Shown piece by piece: positions 9,436 to 17,533 of a DNA stretch of 64,000 bases. The position numbers and the translations under genes were made by a program. The notes under the pieces were generated by a model. The model had not been told where the DNA came from and searched no databases. It worked only from the letters and a program-made list of their open reading frames with translations. The stretch is taken from positions 124,001 through 188,000 of the forward strand of contig SVEZ01000004.1 of assembly GCA_015057115.1 (NCBI GenBank), given 5' to 3'. Every line of letters begins with the position of its first letter. Within the stretch, counting starts at the first letter, position 1. This DNA comes from Lachnospiraceae bacterium. Lineage in GTDB: Bacteria; Bacillota; Clostridia; Lachnospirales; Lachnospiraceae.

Positions 9436-10752
9436 TTACAGATATTTCTCATAAATGAATCTGCGTCCCTCCCCGCGGTACGCAAACAAACTCTGATAAA
9501 TGCTGAGATCCGGTATGTTATTTCCCTCTACCAGAACCGGTCCGCGCCTTGTCAGCGCCACATCCCAGCCCACATAATGAATCCCTTCCACTTTGCGAAG
9601 CGCTCGCTCCGTCAACGCCAGACACTCCTTCCAACGGGGAATTTGAAACCCTTCGAAAGCCTTTCCCGTAACCGGATGCTTCGTGTAAGATATTCCGTCC
9701 TCCCCCAGTGCCGGTGTAATAATCTTTCCTGTCTTTGTATCCACACCGCAGGCTATACCACCGGAGGATACATTATCGATAACACCTCTTACACCGAACC
9801 GCACAAAGGCGGCAAAAGCATCAAACTCTCCATCCTTCAAAATTGTAAAAATACGGATGGTGTTGACACTGTCTTTATAAAAACCGTTCATTGCCGGGTG
9901 CTGTTTAATCACCTGCTCCACAATCATTTTGGGTTCCTTTATAAAAAACTCATAGGCAGCTTCCCTTTCGGAAAAAGGAATGGTCTTTCGGTAGACACCC
10001 TTCCCCCCCGCCAAATCCAAGGGTTTGCAAAAGACGTCCCGTCTCAATCCCATGAACTTTTTAAAAGAGGAATAATCACAATCTCTGTTTACCCAAAACT
10101 TACGTCCCAGAAATTCCCGGTAAGTTTCATTAAACAACTGTTTATTTTTTAAAATATCGACGCAGTCCGGCGATACATACCGTTCTGCCAGCATACGACT
10201 GTCTTCCAAATTTGCAAAGGTTGCAAGAGTTTCATCTGTCAACTCAAAGCAACGGGTATTCTCGTAATTCTCTGTTGCAATACCAAAAACAGCCTTGCAT
10301 TTCGCCATGTGCTTTTTCACTTCATACTCGTTCCAACCGGTAATCTTTGCAATACGCTGCACCCTTGCCGCATTTGTCGCATCCGTCTGTTCCTTCCACG
10401 CCGCAATTTCCTCCTCCGACATGGTATAAAGCTGATTATTCAAGGCCACCTTACCGCCAATCTGGTAAGTTTCCCGCAAGTGCAAAAGATACTCCGCCGC
10501 TTCTTCCTCCGTCCTGTCCGTAATCTCTGCCAGTCGCTTTGCCAGTTTTTGGCGATCCCGCTCCACTTTTTCCGAATGGAACCGAAGTTTTGCTTCATCC
10601 TCTAACAAATATACACGATGATTGGCATAGTACTTCACCGGAATATGATATTCCCGCCTGGCCTGTCGAATCTTTTCCGCTGCCTCTTTTTCACTGATAT
10701 GAAGCTGCTCGGCTATAATCTCGGCATACATGGCTCTTTCGCTTTTTTCCAT
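9436..10752 (-). CDS. Sugar-transfer-associated ATP-grasp enzyme with three N-terminal repeats
   Basis: The 438-residue protein has a C-terminal ATP-grasp domain (about 215-438) of the sugar-transfer-associated type: SVNTIRIFT, NVSSGGIACGVD, GFQIPRW, GWDVALTRRGPVLVEGNN (metal/ATP ligands). It is expected to ligate a carboxylate to an amine or similar nucleophile during surface-polymer decoration. Residues 10-55, 73-117 and 133-178 form three degenerate repeats of about 45-50 residues with the shared pattern 'I...x(8)E.EA......Y.I....Y.N..x.Y.L.DE'. I do not recognise this repeat; a small DNA-, substrate- or protein-binding helical module is possible. It lies 18 bases from the nucleotidyltransferase gene in the same run. 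Confidence 0.8.
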   Translation of the reverse strand: MEKSERAMYAEIIAEQLHISEKEAAEKIRQARREYHIPVKYYANHRVYLLEDEAKLRFHSEKVERDRQKLAKRLAEITDRTEEEAAEYLLHLRETYQIGGKVALNNQLYTMSEEEIAAWKEQTDATNAARVQRIAKITGWNEYEVKKHMAKCKAVFGIATENYENTRCFELTDETLATFANLEDSRMLAERYVSPDCVDILKNKQLFNETYREFLGRKFWVNRDCDYSSFKKFMGLRRDVFCKPLDLAGGKGVYRKTIPFSEREAAYEFFIKEPKMIVEQVIKQHPAMNGFYKDSVNTIRIFTILKDGEFDAFAAFVRFGVRGVIDNVSSGGIACGVDTKTGKIITPALGEDGISYTKHPVTGKAFEGFQIPRWKECLALTERALRKVEGIHYVGWDVALTRRGPVLVEGNNIPDLSIYQSLFAYRGEGRRFIYEKYL

Positions 10753-10770
10753 CCGCTCTCGCCCCTGCTT

Positions 10771-11361
10771 CTATTTCAAATTCTCATCCCTCAGATCCCC
10801 CGGGGTATTAAAGTCCCTGGTCTGATCCTGAATGTAAATATATTTATCGCTAATCTGCTTCTTATTGTATGGCAATCCCATAAAAGACTGATATACCTGC
10901 CATCCCTTACAGCTCTCAATTTCGCCGTAAGTAAACAGCTGACGCACATAATCCACATGAAGCTTAAATAACCGGCCATCTTTCACCTTAATGGCTACAA
11001 TGGACCGCTCATTTCCGAAAAACAGCAAATCCTCTGCTTCAGTACTCATAATGGTGTCCATGGCCTCTTCAGAATAGAAGGTATCGCCATAAAGGAAGCA
11101 CACATTGTCATCAATAAGCTCCTCGGTGAACCGGTCAATCTCCAGCACATTATTCAAGGGCTCATAACGGGTTGCCCCTGCCACTTCGTAGCGTGGATCA
11201 TGACTGGTAATATAGATGGTGGCATCCTTTTCCCGCTCCCGCACCAGACGTACGGTTCGTTCCAAAAGGGTTTCATCCCCGATTTTTATAAAATGTTTGG
11301 GGATATCCCAGAAATTATTCCAGCGATTTCCTTTTCCATCTGCCATAATGATGTATCTCAT
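10771..11361 (-). CDS. LicC-like nucleotidyltransferase
   Basis: The 196-residue protein starts with MRYIIMADGKGNRWNNFWDIPKHFI, a variant of the GxGxR...PK nucleotide-binding signature of sugar-phosphate and choline-phosphate nucleotidyltransferases. CFLYGDTFY (about 90-97) gives the expected metal-binding Asp. Such enzymes make an activated CDP- or UDP-linked precursor. It sits between two ATP-grasp genes, with 9-18 base gaps, and may supply the precursor used by the CDP-glycerol-phosphotransferase-like enzyme in the cluster. It is shorter than typical GlmU/GalU proteins and lacks a C-terminal hexapeptide domain. The sugar or alcohol cannot be predicted. Confidence 0.8.
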   Translation of the reverse strand: MRYIIMADGKGNRWNNFWDIPKHFIKIGDETLLERTVRLVREREKDATIYITSHDPRYEVAGATRYEPLNNVLEIDRFTEELIDDNVCFLYGDTFYSEEAMDTIMSTEAEDLLFFGNERSIVAIKVKDGRLFKLHVDYVRQLFTYGEIESCKGWQVYQSFMGLPYNKKQISDKYIYIQDQTRDFNTPGDLRDENLK

Positions 11362-11372
11362 AGTGATGCTCC

Positions 11373-12422
11373 TTATTTAATGACTTTGTGGTGGCGGTAG
11401 AAATTACCCAATTCGCCGTTGCGCTGTCCGCCCCAAAGCTGAATAATGTTTACACCGGAGGAGGTATTTGCCTCAATAATACAAACCGTTCCGTCCTCTA
11501 ACAGAATCAAATCCCATGCGATAAAATACATATAGGGAAAATGCTTGGTTAATTCCAGCATTTCCTCTTTTACCCGCTGCCAGTCCGGAATCTGTGCCCC
11601 TTCAATTGGCGCACCGGAGTCCGGGTGAACCTTATAAACATTTCGATTATGAAGGCTGCGTGCCTCAGTTAAAATACCGGTTTCTAAGTCAATTTTACTT
11701 ACCAGACCACCACGGCTTCCGTTATCCACCGGGATGGTTGCGGAGGTACCGATTCTTTGTACCGCAAAGAAAATTTTAAACTCGTTGGTCTTCGGATCCC
11801 GCAGAGTAATCATACGAATGGTGTTAACCGTCTGATCGTACAACGCATCCGCATAAGCATGCTGTTTCATGGATTCGCTGATAAACCAATCATCTCTGTT
11901 TTTCAAAAAGGAGATAAACCGCTCTTCGGAATATTCCTCCCGGTCTACAATAATCTTACCGTCCTGATACAATAAAATATTTACACCGGTGCCCTTTCCT
12001 CTTCCGTAAGGCTTGATAAAAAGAGTTTTTCTTTCTTTTAACAGTTCAATTACTTCCTCGTAAGTCCGAACTTCGCTGTCAAAACTGGTGAGGAAACCGC
12101 CGTTTTTAATCATAAGACTTTCCGGAACCCGCACATACTGTTTCAAAATTTCAGCCGCAGCAATCTTGTTATTTAACAGGAAATCAAAGGGCGCATTAAT
12201 GTAGCGGGAACGATACCAGTCAAATTCGGACAGATATTCTTTCTTATCATTGTGGTCAAAATCATATAACATCCACTGATCTGCCAAGAATCCACCGCCG
12301 AAATTCGCCCGCAGCTTCTTGATGAAGGAACATTTAAAATGATTCTTCACGAATAAAATCCGGTAAAAATATAAAACAAACAACCGTAATTTATTATAAA
12401 AGTTTTTATAAAAACGAATCAT
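11373..12422 (-). CDS. Sugar-transfer-associated ATP-grasp enzyme
   Basis: The 349-residue protein shares with its two neighbours the ATP-grasp signatures LFIKPYGRGKGTGVNIL (ATP-binding lysine and glycine-rich loop), TVNTIRMIT, NGSRGGLVSKID, GAQIPDWQRV and AWDLILLEDGTVCIIEANTS (metal ligands Glu/Asn). ATP-grasp enzymes activate a carboxylate as acyl-phosphate for ligation. The first 30 residues are basic and aromatic and could be membrane-associated. Three divergent copies in one operon suggest successive or alternative additions to a polymer rather than a simple duplication. Substrate unknown. Confidence 0.82.
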   Translation of the reverse strand: MIRFYKNFYNKLRLFVLYFYRILFVKNHFKCSFIKKLRANFGGGFLADQWMLYDFDHNDKKEYLSEFDWYRSRYINAPFDFLLNNKIAAAEILKQYVRVPESLMIKNGGFLTSFDSEVRTYEEVIELLKERKTLFIKPYGRGKGTGVNILLYQDGKIIVDREEYSEERFISFLKNRDDWFISESMKQHAYADALYDQTVNTIRMITLRDPKTNEFKIFFAVQRIGTSATIPVDNGSRGGLVSKIDLETGILTEARSLHNRNVYKVHPDSGAPIEGAQIPDWQRVKEEMLELTKHFPYMYFIAWDLILLEDGTVCIIEANTSSGVNIIQLWGGQRNGELGNFYRHHKVIK

Positions 12423-12442
12423 AATTCTCCTCTTTTACTTGC

Positions 12443-13555
12443 TTATCCCAATTTGCTGACCACCAACTGCGCCAGCTTCTGTGTACAGCATCCCATGTCC
12501 TGCGGCAAATAGTTCTTCCGGTAGGCATTCAAAACCTCCTGCGGATAATCGCCGCTTTGCAGGCTCTTCATAAGCTCTGCTCCATCCAAAAACGCACATC
12601 CCGGCATGGACTCAAAGGGATTTAAGTTAATGCCGTTCTTTGCGGTGTACTCTTCGTAATCATAGAGGTAATAATAAGTCTTGGCATTTAAAACCGCTCC
12701 CTCCAAAGCAATGGCGGAATAATCCGTAATCAGATAATCACATACAGACAAAAGCTCTACCGCCGAAAACTCCGCACAAGTTAATACCTCATCTCTATGG
12801 CAGGCAAGCTGCTGATTCGGATGACTCTTCAAAATCAGAATATACTTTGAAAAATCAATCTCATTCAACAACGGCTCCCAATCCAAATCAATATTTCTCC
12901 GGAAAGTAGGGGCGTACAAAATGACTTTTTTGTCCTTAAACTCCGGATAACGCTTAAGAGCCTTTTCCCGGTTCTCTTCCTTGGTTTTCAAAAGAAAATC
13001 AATTCTCGGCAAGCCGATATTCACCAGCTTATCCTCCGTTGTATCAAAGGAGGCACAATAAAAAGGATTAAAGGCCTTTCCTCCGGCGATAATATAATCA
13101 TATCCCCGGTGCATTTTCAATAGTTCCGCTGTTTTTCTGCTTCTTCCGGATTCCCGATCCAGAGTCTGATATCCGGACTGTTTGATTTTTCCGATAGCAT
13201 GCCACATCTGGATTACCGTCAGTGTCTTTTTATGGTGCAAAAGCGATACCGCCGGCCAGTAGGCATCCAGTACGCATACTCTTGCAGTGGCCAGATGATA
13301 CATACTGCGCAGGGTATCCCAGGCAAAGCCCAGCATACCCTTCTTTGCATCATCCAGACGGTTGCAGATCGCAACGATCTGTATCCCGTCTTCCTGCCTC
13401 AACAGTTCATCCTTCAACAGTTTAAAATCCAAAGACAGTTCATCTGACTGACGGCTTAGAAATACTACCTTTTTGTTCTTGGCCGGACACAGTTTTAAAA
13501 TTCCATAGACTACTGCCATCAGACCTTTTCCGATCTGAACAATTATTTCTTTCAT
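12443..13555 (-). CDS. CDP-glycerol glycerophosphotransferase-like enzyme (TagB/TagF family)
   Basis: The 370-residue protein has the conserved motifs of the family: QMWHAIGKIKQSG, GLPRIDFLL, ILYAPTFRRN, LILKSHPN and CDYLITDYSAIALEGAVLN. These enzymes transfer glycerol-phosphate or ribitol-phosphate units to lipid-linked wall-polymer precursors at the inner membrane face. It is close to the length of TagB-type primases and much shorter than TagF polymerases with their extra N-terminal domain. It lies 5 bases from the CapA-like gene, in the same direction. It is the strongest sign that the locus makes a teichoic-acid-like, phosphate-containing polymer. Confidence 0.88.
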   Translation of the reverse strand: MKEIIVQIGKGLMAVVYGILKLCPAKNKKVVFLSRQSDELSLDFKLLKDELLRQEDGIQIVAICNRLDDAKKGMLGFAWDTLRSMYHLATARVCVLDAYWPAVSLLHHKKTLTVIQMWHAIGKIKQSGYQTLDRESGRSRKTAELLKMHRGYDYIIAGGKAFNPFYCASFDTTEDKLVNIGLPRIDFLLKTKEENREKALKRYPEFKDKKVILYAPTFRRNIDLDWEPLLNEIDFSKYILILKSHPNQQLACHRDEVLTCAEFSAVELLSVCDYLITDYSAIALEGAVLNAKTYYYLYDYEEYTAKNGINLNPFESMPGCAFLDGAELMKSLQSGDYPQEVLNAYRKNYLPQDMGCCTQKLAQLVVSKLG

Positions 13556-13560
13556 AATTC

Positions 13561-14853
13561 CTATTTATTCTTATAGAACAACTTATACTGAAGTCTTCCG
13601 CGACGGAAGGTTCTGGTTTTCTTTCCGCCGATAGCGCGCTTAATGGCACGCTTGGTTCTCTTATACATTTTACGTGGACGGAAGCCTGATTTCTTCTTGG
13701 TAACCACTTCGGTATCATCGGTAGTTTCCTCTTCGCCGCTGTCTACGTCGCCGCTGTCATCCACTGCGCCATCGGAATCATCATCCGAATCATCGTCCTC
13801 ATTGGCGCTTGGGCTGTAAAGCTCCCGAAGGCGATTGTATTCCTCACGCTTCTTTTGTTTTTCCTCTTCCATCTGAGCCAATGCTTCTTCACGCAAATCT
13901 GCTGCCCGCTGAAGCACCTCTTCCTTATGAACCGCTTCACGGCACCATAATGGCTTGTAATTGGAAGATGTATATTCCATAAAATGTTCGTTTGGCTGTC
14001 CCGGTTCTACCCTTCTTGCTTCCCGATCAATGTGTACCGGGAAGTTTTCAAATTCGTATCCCTCTTTTGTAAAGGTAAGACGTAACAGCATACCTTCGGT
14101 AGCTCCTTCCTGAGCACGCTGATAGTCTGTATCGAACATACAGTTACCCAGAGAATAGAAGATCATTTTCTTTCCAACCTTCTCATATCCCTGAACTACG
14201 TGAGGATGATGCGCAACCACAAGATCCGCACCCAGACTTAAATAAGACTGTAACTGCTTACGGGTATATGGCATGGGAGCATACAAAAACTCATCTCCGC
14301 CATGATATACTACAACCACCCAGTCCACCTGTTTCCTTAATTCCGCAATCTGGGCAGCAATGTATTTTTCTTTTCCTTCGTAAAACGGTCCTGCCATACG
14401 TTTTCCCGCAACACGGAAGTTCTTATACTGTAAGGAAAAAACACCAACCTTCACCTTGTCTCCAAGGATTACGAACTTGCATGCTTCTTCAATATTCTCG
14501 CCGGCTCCGATGAACACAGAATCCGTCTTTTTCATATTTTCCACGGTATCCATCATACCAATACGTCCAAAGTCCATCATATGGTTGTTGGCAAGACTAA
14601 ATACCGGGTTCTTAATCTCTTTCTTAATGAAAGGAATTACCGCCGGATCACTTCGATGGGCAAGACGACGTTTCTTCGTTACCCGACAGGAAGTAATAGG
14701 GCTTTCCTGGTTAATTACATTATAATCGTTATCATTAAAGAACTGTTTTACCTCTTTGGAAAAAACTTCCTCCTGCTTATACGCATCCTGGAAATATCCA
14801 CTAAAGGAAATATCTCCTGTAAAACCAATTCTGGTCTGGTCATTCTTACTCAT
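13561..14853 (-). CDS. CapA-family protein (metallophosphatase-like) with acidic linker and basic tail
   Basis: The start at 14853 (MSKNDQTRIGFTGD) is preceded by AGGAGG and overlaps the end of the ATP-grasp gene by 8 bases; a longer frame from 14883 has no ribosome-binding site. The CapA/PGA_cap domain (residues about 5-290) shows IGFTGDISF, INQESPIT, LANNHMMDFG, VYHGGDEF and VAHHPHVVQG. Known relatives assist export or anchoring of poly-gamma-glutamate. After a coiled, charged segment comes a D/S/E-rich linker (about 350-385) and a very basic C-terminus (RPRKMYKRTKRAIKRAIGGKK), which could contact an anionic polymer. There is no signal peptide. Its place between an ATP-grasp gene and the phosphotransferase argues for a part in polymer handling. 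Confidence 0.85.
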   Translation of the reverse strand: MSKNDQTRIGFTGDISFSGYFQDAYKQEEVFSKEVKQFFNDNDYNVINQESPITSCRVTKKRRLAHRSDPAVIPFIKKEIKNPVFSLANNHMMDFGRIGMMDTVENMKKTDSVFIGAGENIEEACKFVILGDKVKVGVFSLQYKNFRVAGKRMAGPFYEGKEKYIAAQIAELRKQVDWVVVVYHGGDEFLYAPMPYTRKQLQSYLSLGADLVVAHHPHVVQGYEKVGKKMIFYSLGNCMFDTDYQRAQEGATEGMLLRLTFTKEGYEFENFPVHIDREARRVEPGQPNEHFMEYTSSNYKPLWCREAVHKEEVLQRAADLREEALAQMEEEKQKKREEYNRLRELYSPSANEDDDSDDDSDGAVDDSGDVDSGEEETTDDTEVVTKKKSGFRPRKMYKRTKRAIKRAIGGKKTRTFRRGRLQYKLFYKNK

Positions 14854-15988
14854 CTTCTTCAAAATCCTCCTGCATTGCTGCATTGAACTGCTCTTCCATA
14901 TGTTTATAAAGATGAAGCTTACCGTTAAATCTGGTTAACTGAGCAGATACACACTGTGGACGTGCATTTCCTTCTACGAATACCCAGCCTCTTTCGGTAT
15001 AAGCCAGATCCCATCCTACAAGTCGGATTTCCGGAAGCACATGAGCCAGCTTGTCTACCAACTCTAACAGCTTATCCCATTCCGGAATCTGTAATCCGAT
15101 TAACTGCTTACCGGTATCCGGATGGAAGATGTGCTCCGCTCCAAGCCAATCACGGCCCGGCAGGTACGCAATTCCGGTCTCCGGATCTACGATAATCGCC
15201 AAACCACCGGAACTCATATTGTCTGTGTGGCTTCCTCCCATACCCATACGCAAGAAGCACCACTGAATTTCCGCTTTTCCTTCCGGTGTCAAAAATGCTA
15301 CCACACGCATGGTATTTACTGACTCCGGATGCAAAGAACGAATAGGATCCGCCTGCACAATCAACTCCTCTACTACACAGGCTCCGCCATGTACAATAAT
15401 GGTAAATAAATCCTCCAGGGAATCATAGTCCTTGGTTTCAAAAATTTCTACACCATGGCCACCGTAATCACATGCCGGTTTATAAATAAATCTCGGATGA
15501 CGTTTTGTAAACTCACAAAATGCCTCGTAATCATCATTATCATAAATACACAAAACCTCACGGCCATAATACTCCTTAAATTTCCGGTAGGTTTCTGTTT
15601 TCATGTTCAGATAATCCGTATAGTTCGGGTTATTGAACTTGCGATAATAAGGATATTTATTATTTCTCGTAACGTAGGTTTTTCTTGCTTCATGGGACAG
15701 ATACTTAAAATCAAAGGAGAAATACTCTCTTGTTACTGTTCCATACATAAAACGGCTTGCCAAAATGTCATTATATACACGATTTACAATGCGCTTGTTC
15801 GCCATTTCTTCTTCTGTCAGGTAGCCTGCCATAACCTTCAGGGCTGCTTTCTTTCTTCTTGCGCCCTTTCCCATCATGCAAAGTGCCACTCTGTAAGTAT
15901 GTCCGATAAAAGACTGGTATGCCGGAGAATGAAAGTCATTCGCAATACACCATCTTCTGAACTTCTTTGCCACTTTTTTAATCTTCAA
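14846..15988 (-). CDS. Sugar-transfer-associated ATP-grasp enzyme
   Basis: The 380-residue protein has FIYKPACDYGGHGVEIFE (ATP-binding loop), SVNTMRVVAFLT, HTDNMSSGGLAIIVDPETG, GLQIPEWDKLLELV and GWDLAYTERGWVFVEGNARPQ, the pattern of the sugar-transfer-associated ATP-grasp family. The N-terminal 60 residues are basic. It is the first of the three ATP-grasp genes in the direction of transcription, 33 bases after a transglutaminase-like gene. The product is predicted cytoplasmic and likely attaches an amino acid or other acyl group to a polymer precursor; the acceptor is not known. Confidence 0.83.
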   Translation of the reverse strand: MKIKKVAKKFRRWCIANDFHSPAYQSFIGHTYRVALCMMGKGARRKKAALKVMAGYLTEEEMANKRIVNRVYNDILASRFMYGTVTREYFSFDFKYLSHEARKTYVTRNNKYPYYRKFNNPNYTDYLNMKTETYRKFKEYYGREVLCIYDNDDYEAFCEFTKRHPRFIYKPACDYGGHGVEIFETKDYDSLEDLFTIIVHGGACVVEELIVQADPIRSLHPESVNTMRVVAFLTPEGKAEIQWCFLRMGMGGSHTDNMSSGGLAIIVDPETGIAYLPGRDWLGAEHIFHPDTGKQLIGLQIPEWDKLLELVDKLAHVLPEIRLVGWDLAYTERGWVFVEGNARPQCVSAQLTRFNGKLHLYKHMEEQFNAAMQEDFEEDE

Positions 15989-16021
15989 AGTCGTTTCACA
16001 CCTCTCTTTTTTGTAATGACT

Positions 16022-17521
16022 CTATTTTACCTTCACAACCTTATAGTTGGAAAAGTTAGAAAAACTGTCATCTTCCATAACTGCACGGATTCTCCAGTAG
16101 TATTTCTTTCCCTTTTTCAGCTTGCCACTTTTATAGGTAAGCTCCTTCGGAGAAATCTTCTTTACTAAAGAATACTTCATACCGTCGGTACTGCGGAATA
16201 CATAATACCGAACTGCTCCCTTTACTTTCTTCCATCGAAGAGTCACACGACACTTCTTGCTGCTGGCTGATGTTAACTTCGGCGTAGGAAGTGTATTTTC
16301 CTCTTCACGATAGCTGGTATATAACGTATACACACCAACAGACTGTATTGATGCATCGAATCCGCAACGTTTTACCAGTTTATCTGCCAGTCTCTTATAC
16401 TGCCCGCCTGTTGTAAAATCATTTGGGCAATCCTTCGTAGTATCTACGAATACCCATCTGCCATTCACGTAGGCTTCGTTCCATACATGAGTTCCGGCAT
16501 TCAGTTTGGCGGCGCTCATGTTTTCCCAGGACATACCCGGAATTCTCAAAGCAGTTCCTCTGGCGGTTCTGCACGGAATGCCAAGAGAACGAGTCATAGC
16601 TGCATACAAAGCGGAAAATCCGTTACATACGGTTCTTGTCTTCGCTCCGCTTTCCATGGATTTAACCAGGTCGTAAGGGTTTAAAGTCACTCTACCGCTT
16701 TTTGCCATTTCTCTCTTTGTTGCCTGGCTTGCATCGTTATATGGGATGTCATAATACAACGTATTGCAAAGATAATCATGAATTTTCAGCAACTGTTTAT
16801 AGCTGTCGGTTTCTCCTCCAACTACCTTCTGTGTAAACTCAGCAATTGTCTTCTGCTGGGATTTCGTCAGAGAAGTAATATCATTTTGAGAATACTCTCT
16901 TCCATTTCGTAATTCATGGGCCATATCCGCCATGGAGGTATCCATGTACTCTTTGGTCTCCCGTGTATTACCGGCAATCACTCTGGCATTTTCTTCTTCG
17001 ATGGCATTAAACCTTTTGATGAAGACACCCTGACTGTTTTTCACAATGGGAATATAACGCATCTGGGCTTCATCTTCAAACTTATCGGATCCATCTTTAT
17101 TAAAACGAACACTTAATAAATAATCTCCGTTTGGTACCGGATTGCCGTTACCCTCTTTTGTAAAATCCAAGGTTTTGGAAAAACTGCCATCACTTTCCGG
17201 TTCTCCGAAACTGTTGTTTTCACCTCCATAGTAATGCCAGAACAGATAGGTCTTACTATTCAGCGGCCGAATACTCACACGATACTGCACATACTTTTCC
17301 GCAGTTTTTCCGGAAACCGTAAGCTTCATGCCATCGGTTGTAATATCATAATACTCAATCTGACGCATGGGTGAACCGGCTCCCACACTCTGAAAGGAAG
17401 TAACCAGTTCCGGTGTCTGTACATCCTGTGGTGTTACTTTTGCGCTTGCCTGCATAGGAAGCATTTCCACCAACATAGCTGCTGCCAATAATCCTGCAAT
17501 AATTCCTTTACGTAAACTCAT
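16022..17521 (-). CDS. Secreted transglutaminase-like protein with one fibronectin type III domain
   Basis: The 499-residue protein has a signal peptide (cleavage near QASAK). The transglutaminase core (about 210-400) carries Cys in RTVCNGFSALYAAM, His in GTHVWNEAYV and Asp in WVFVDTTKDC. A fibronectin type III domain follows (about 410-499). Its residues 1-400 align with the neighbouring 772-residue protein almost throughout, so the two are tandem duplicates that differ mainly in FnIII number. Such proteins work outside the membrane, probably on the wall or on the exported polymer. It lies inside the polymer operon, 12 bases after its paralogue. Confidence 0.88.
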   Translation of the reverse strand: MSLRKGIIAGLLAAAMLVEMLPMQASAKVTPQDVQTPELVTSFQSVGAGSPMRQIEYYDITTDGMKLTVSGKTAEKYVQYRVSIRPLNSKTYLFWHYYGGENNSFGEPESDGSFSKTLDFTKEGNGNPVPNGDYLLSVRFNKDGSDKFEDEAQMRYIPIVKNSQGVFIKRFNAIEEENARVIAGNTRETKEYMDTSMADMAHELRNGREYSQNDITSLTKSQQKTIAEFTQKVVGGETDSYKQLLKIHDYLCNTLYYDIPYNDASQATKREMAKSGRVTLNPYDLVKSMESGAKTRTVCNGFSALYAAMTRSLGIPCRTARGTALRIPGMSWENMSAAKLNAGTHVWNEAYVNGRWVFVDTTKDCPNDFTTGGQYKRLADKLVKRCGFDASIQSVGVYTLYTSYREEENTLPTPKLTSASSKKCRVTLRWKKVKGAVRYYVFRSTDGMKYSLVKKISPKELTYKSGKLKKGKKYYWRIRAVMEDDSFSNFSNYKVVKVK

Positions 17522-17533
17522 TTTCTCGCCCTC

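Noticed and set aside
15455-16168. Plus-strand open frame of 237 codons
   Set aside because: It lies antisense to the ATP-grasp and transglutaminase genes, with no recognisable domain.
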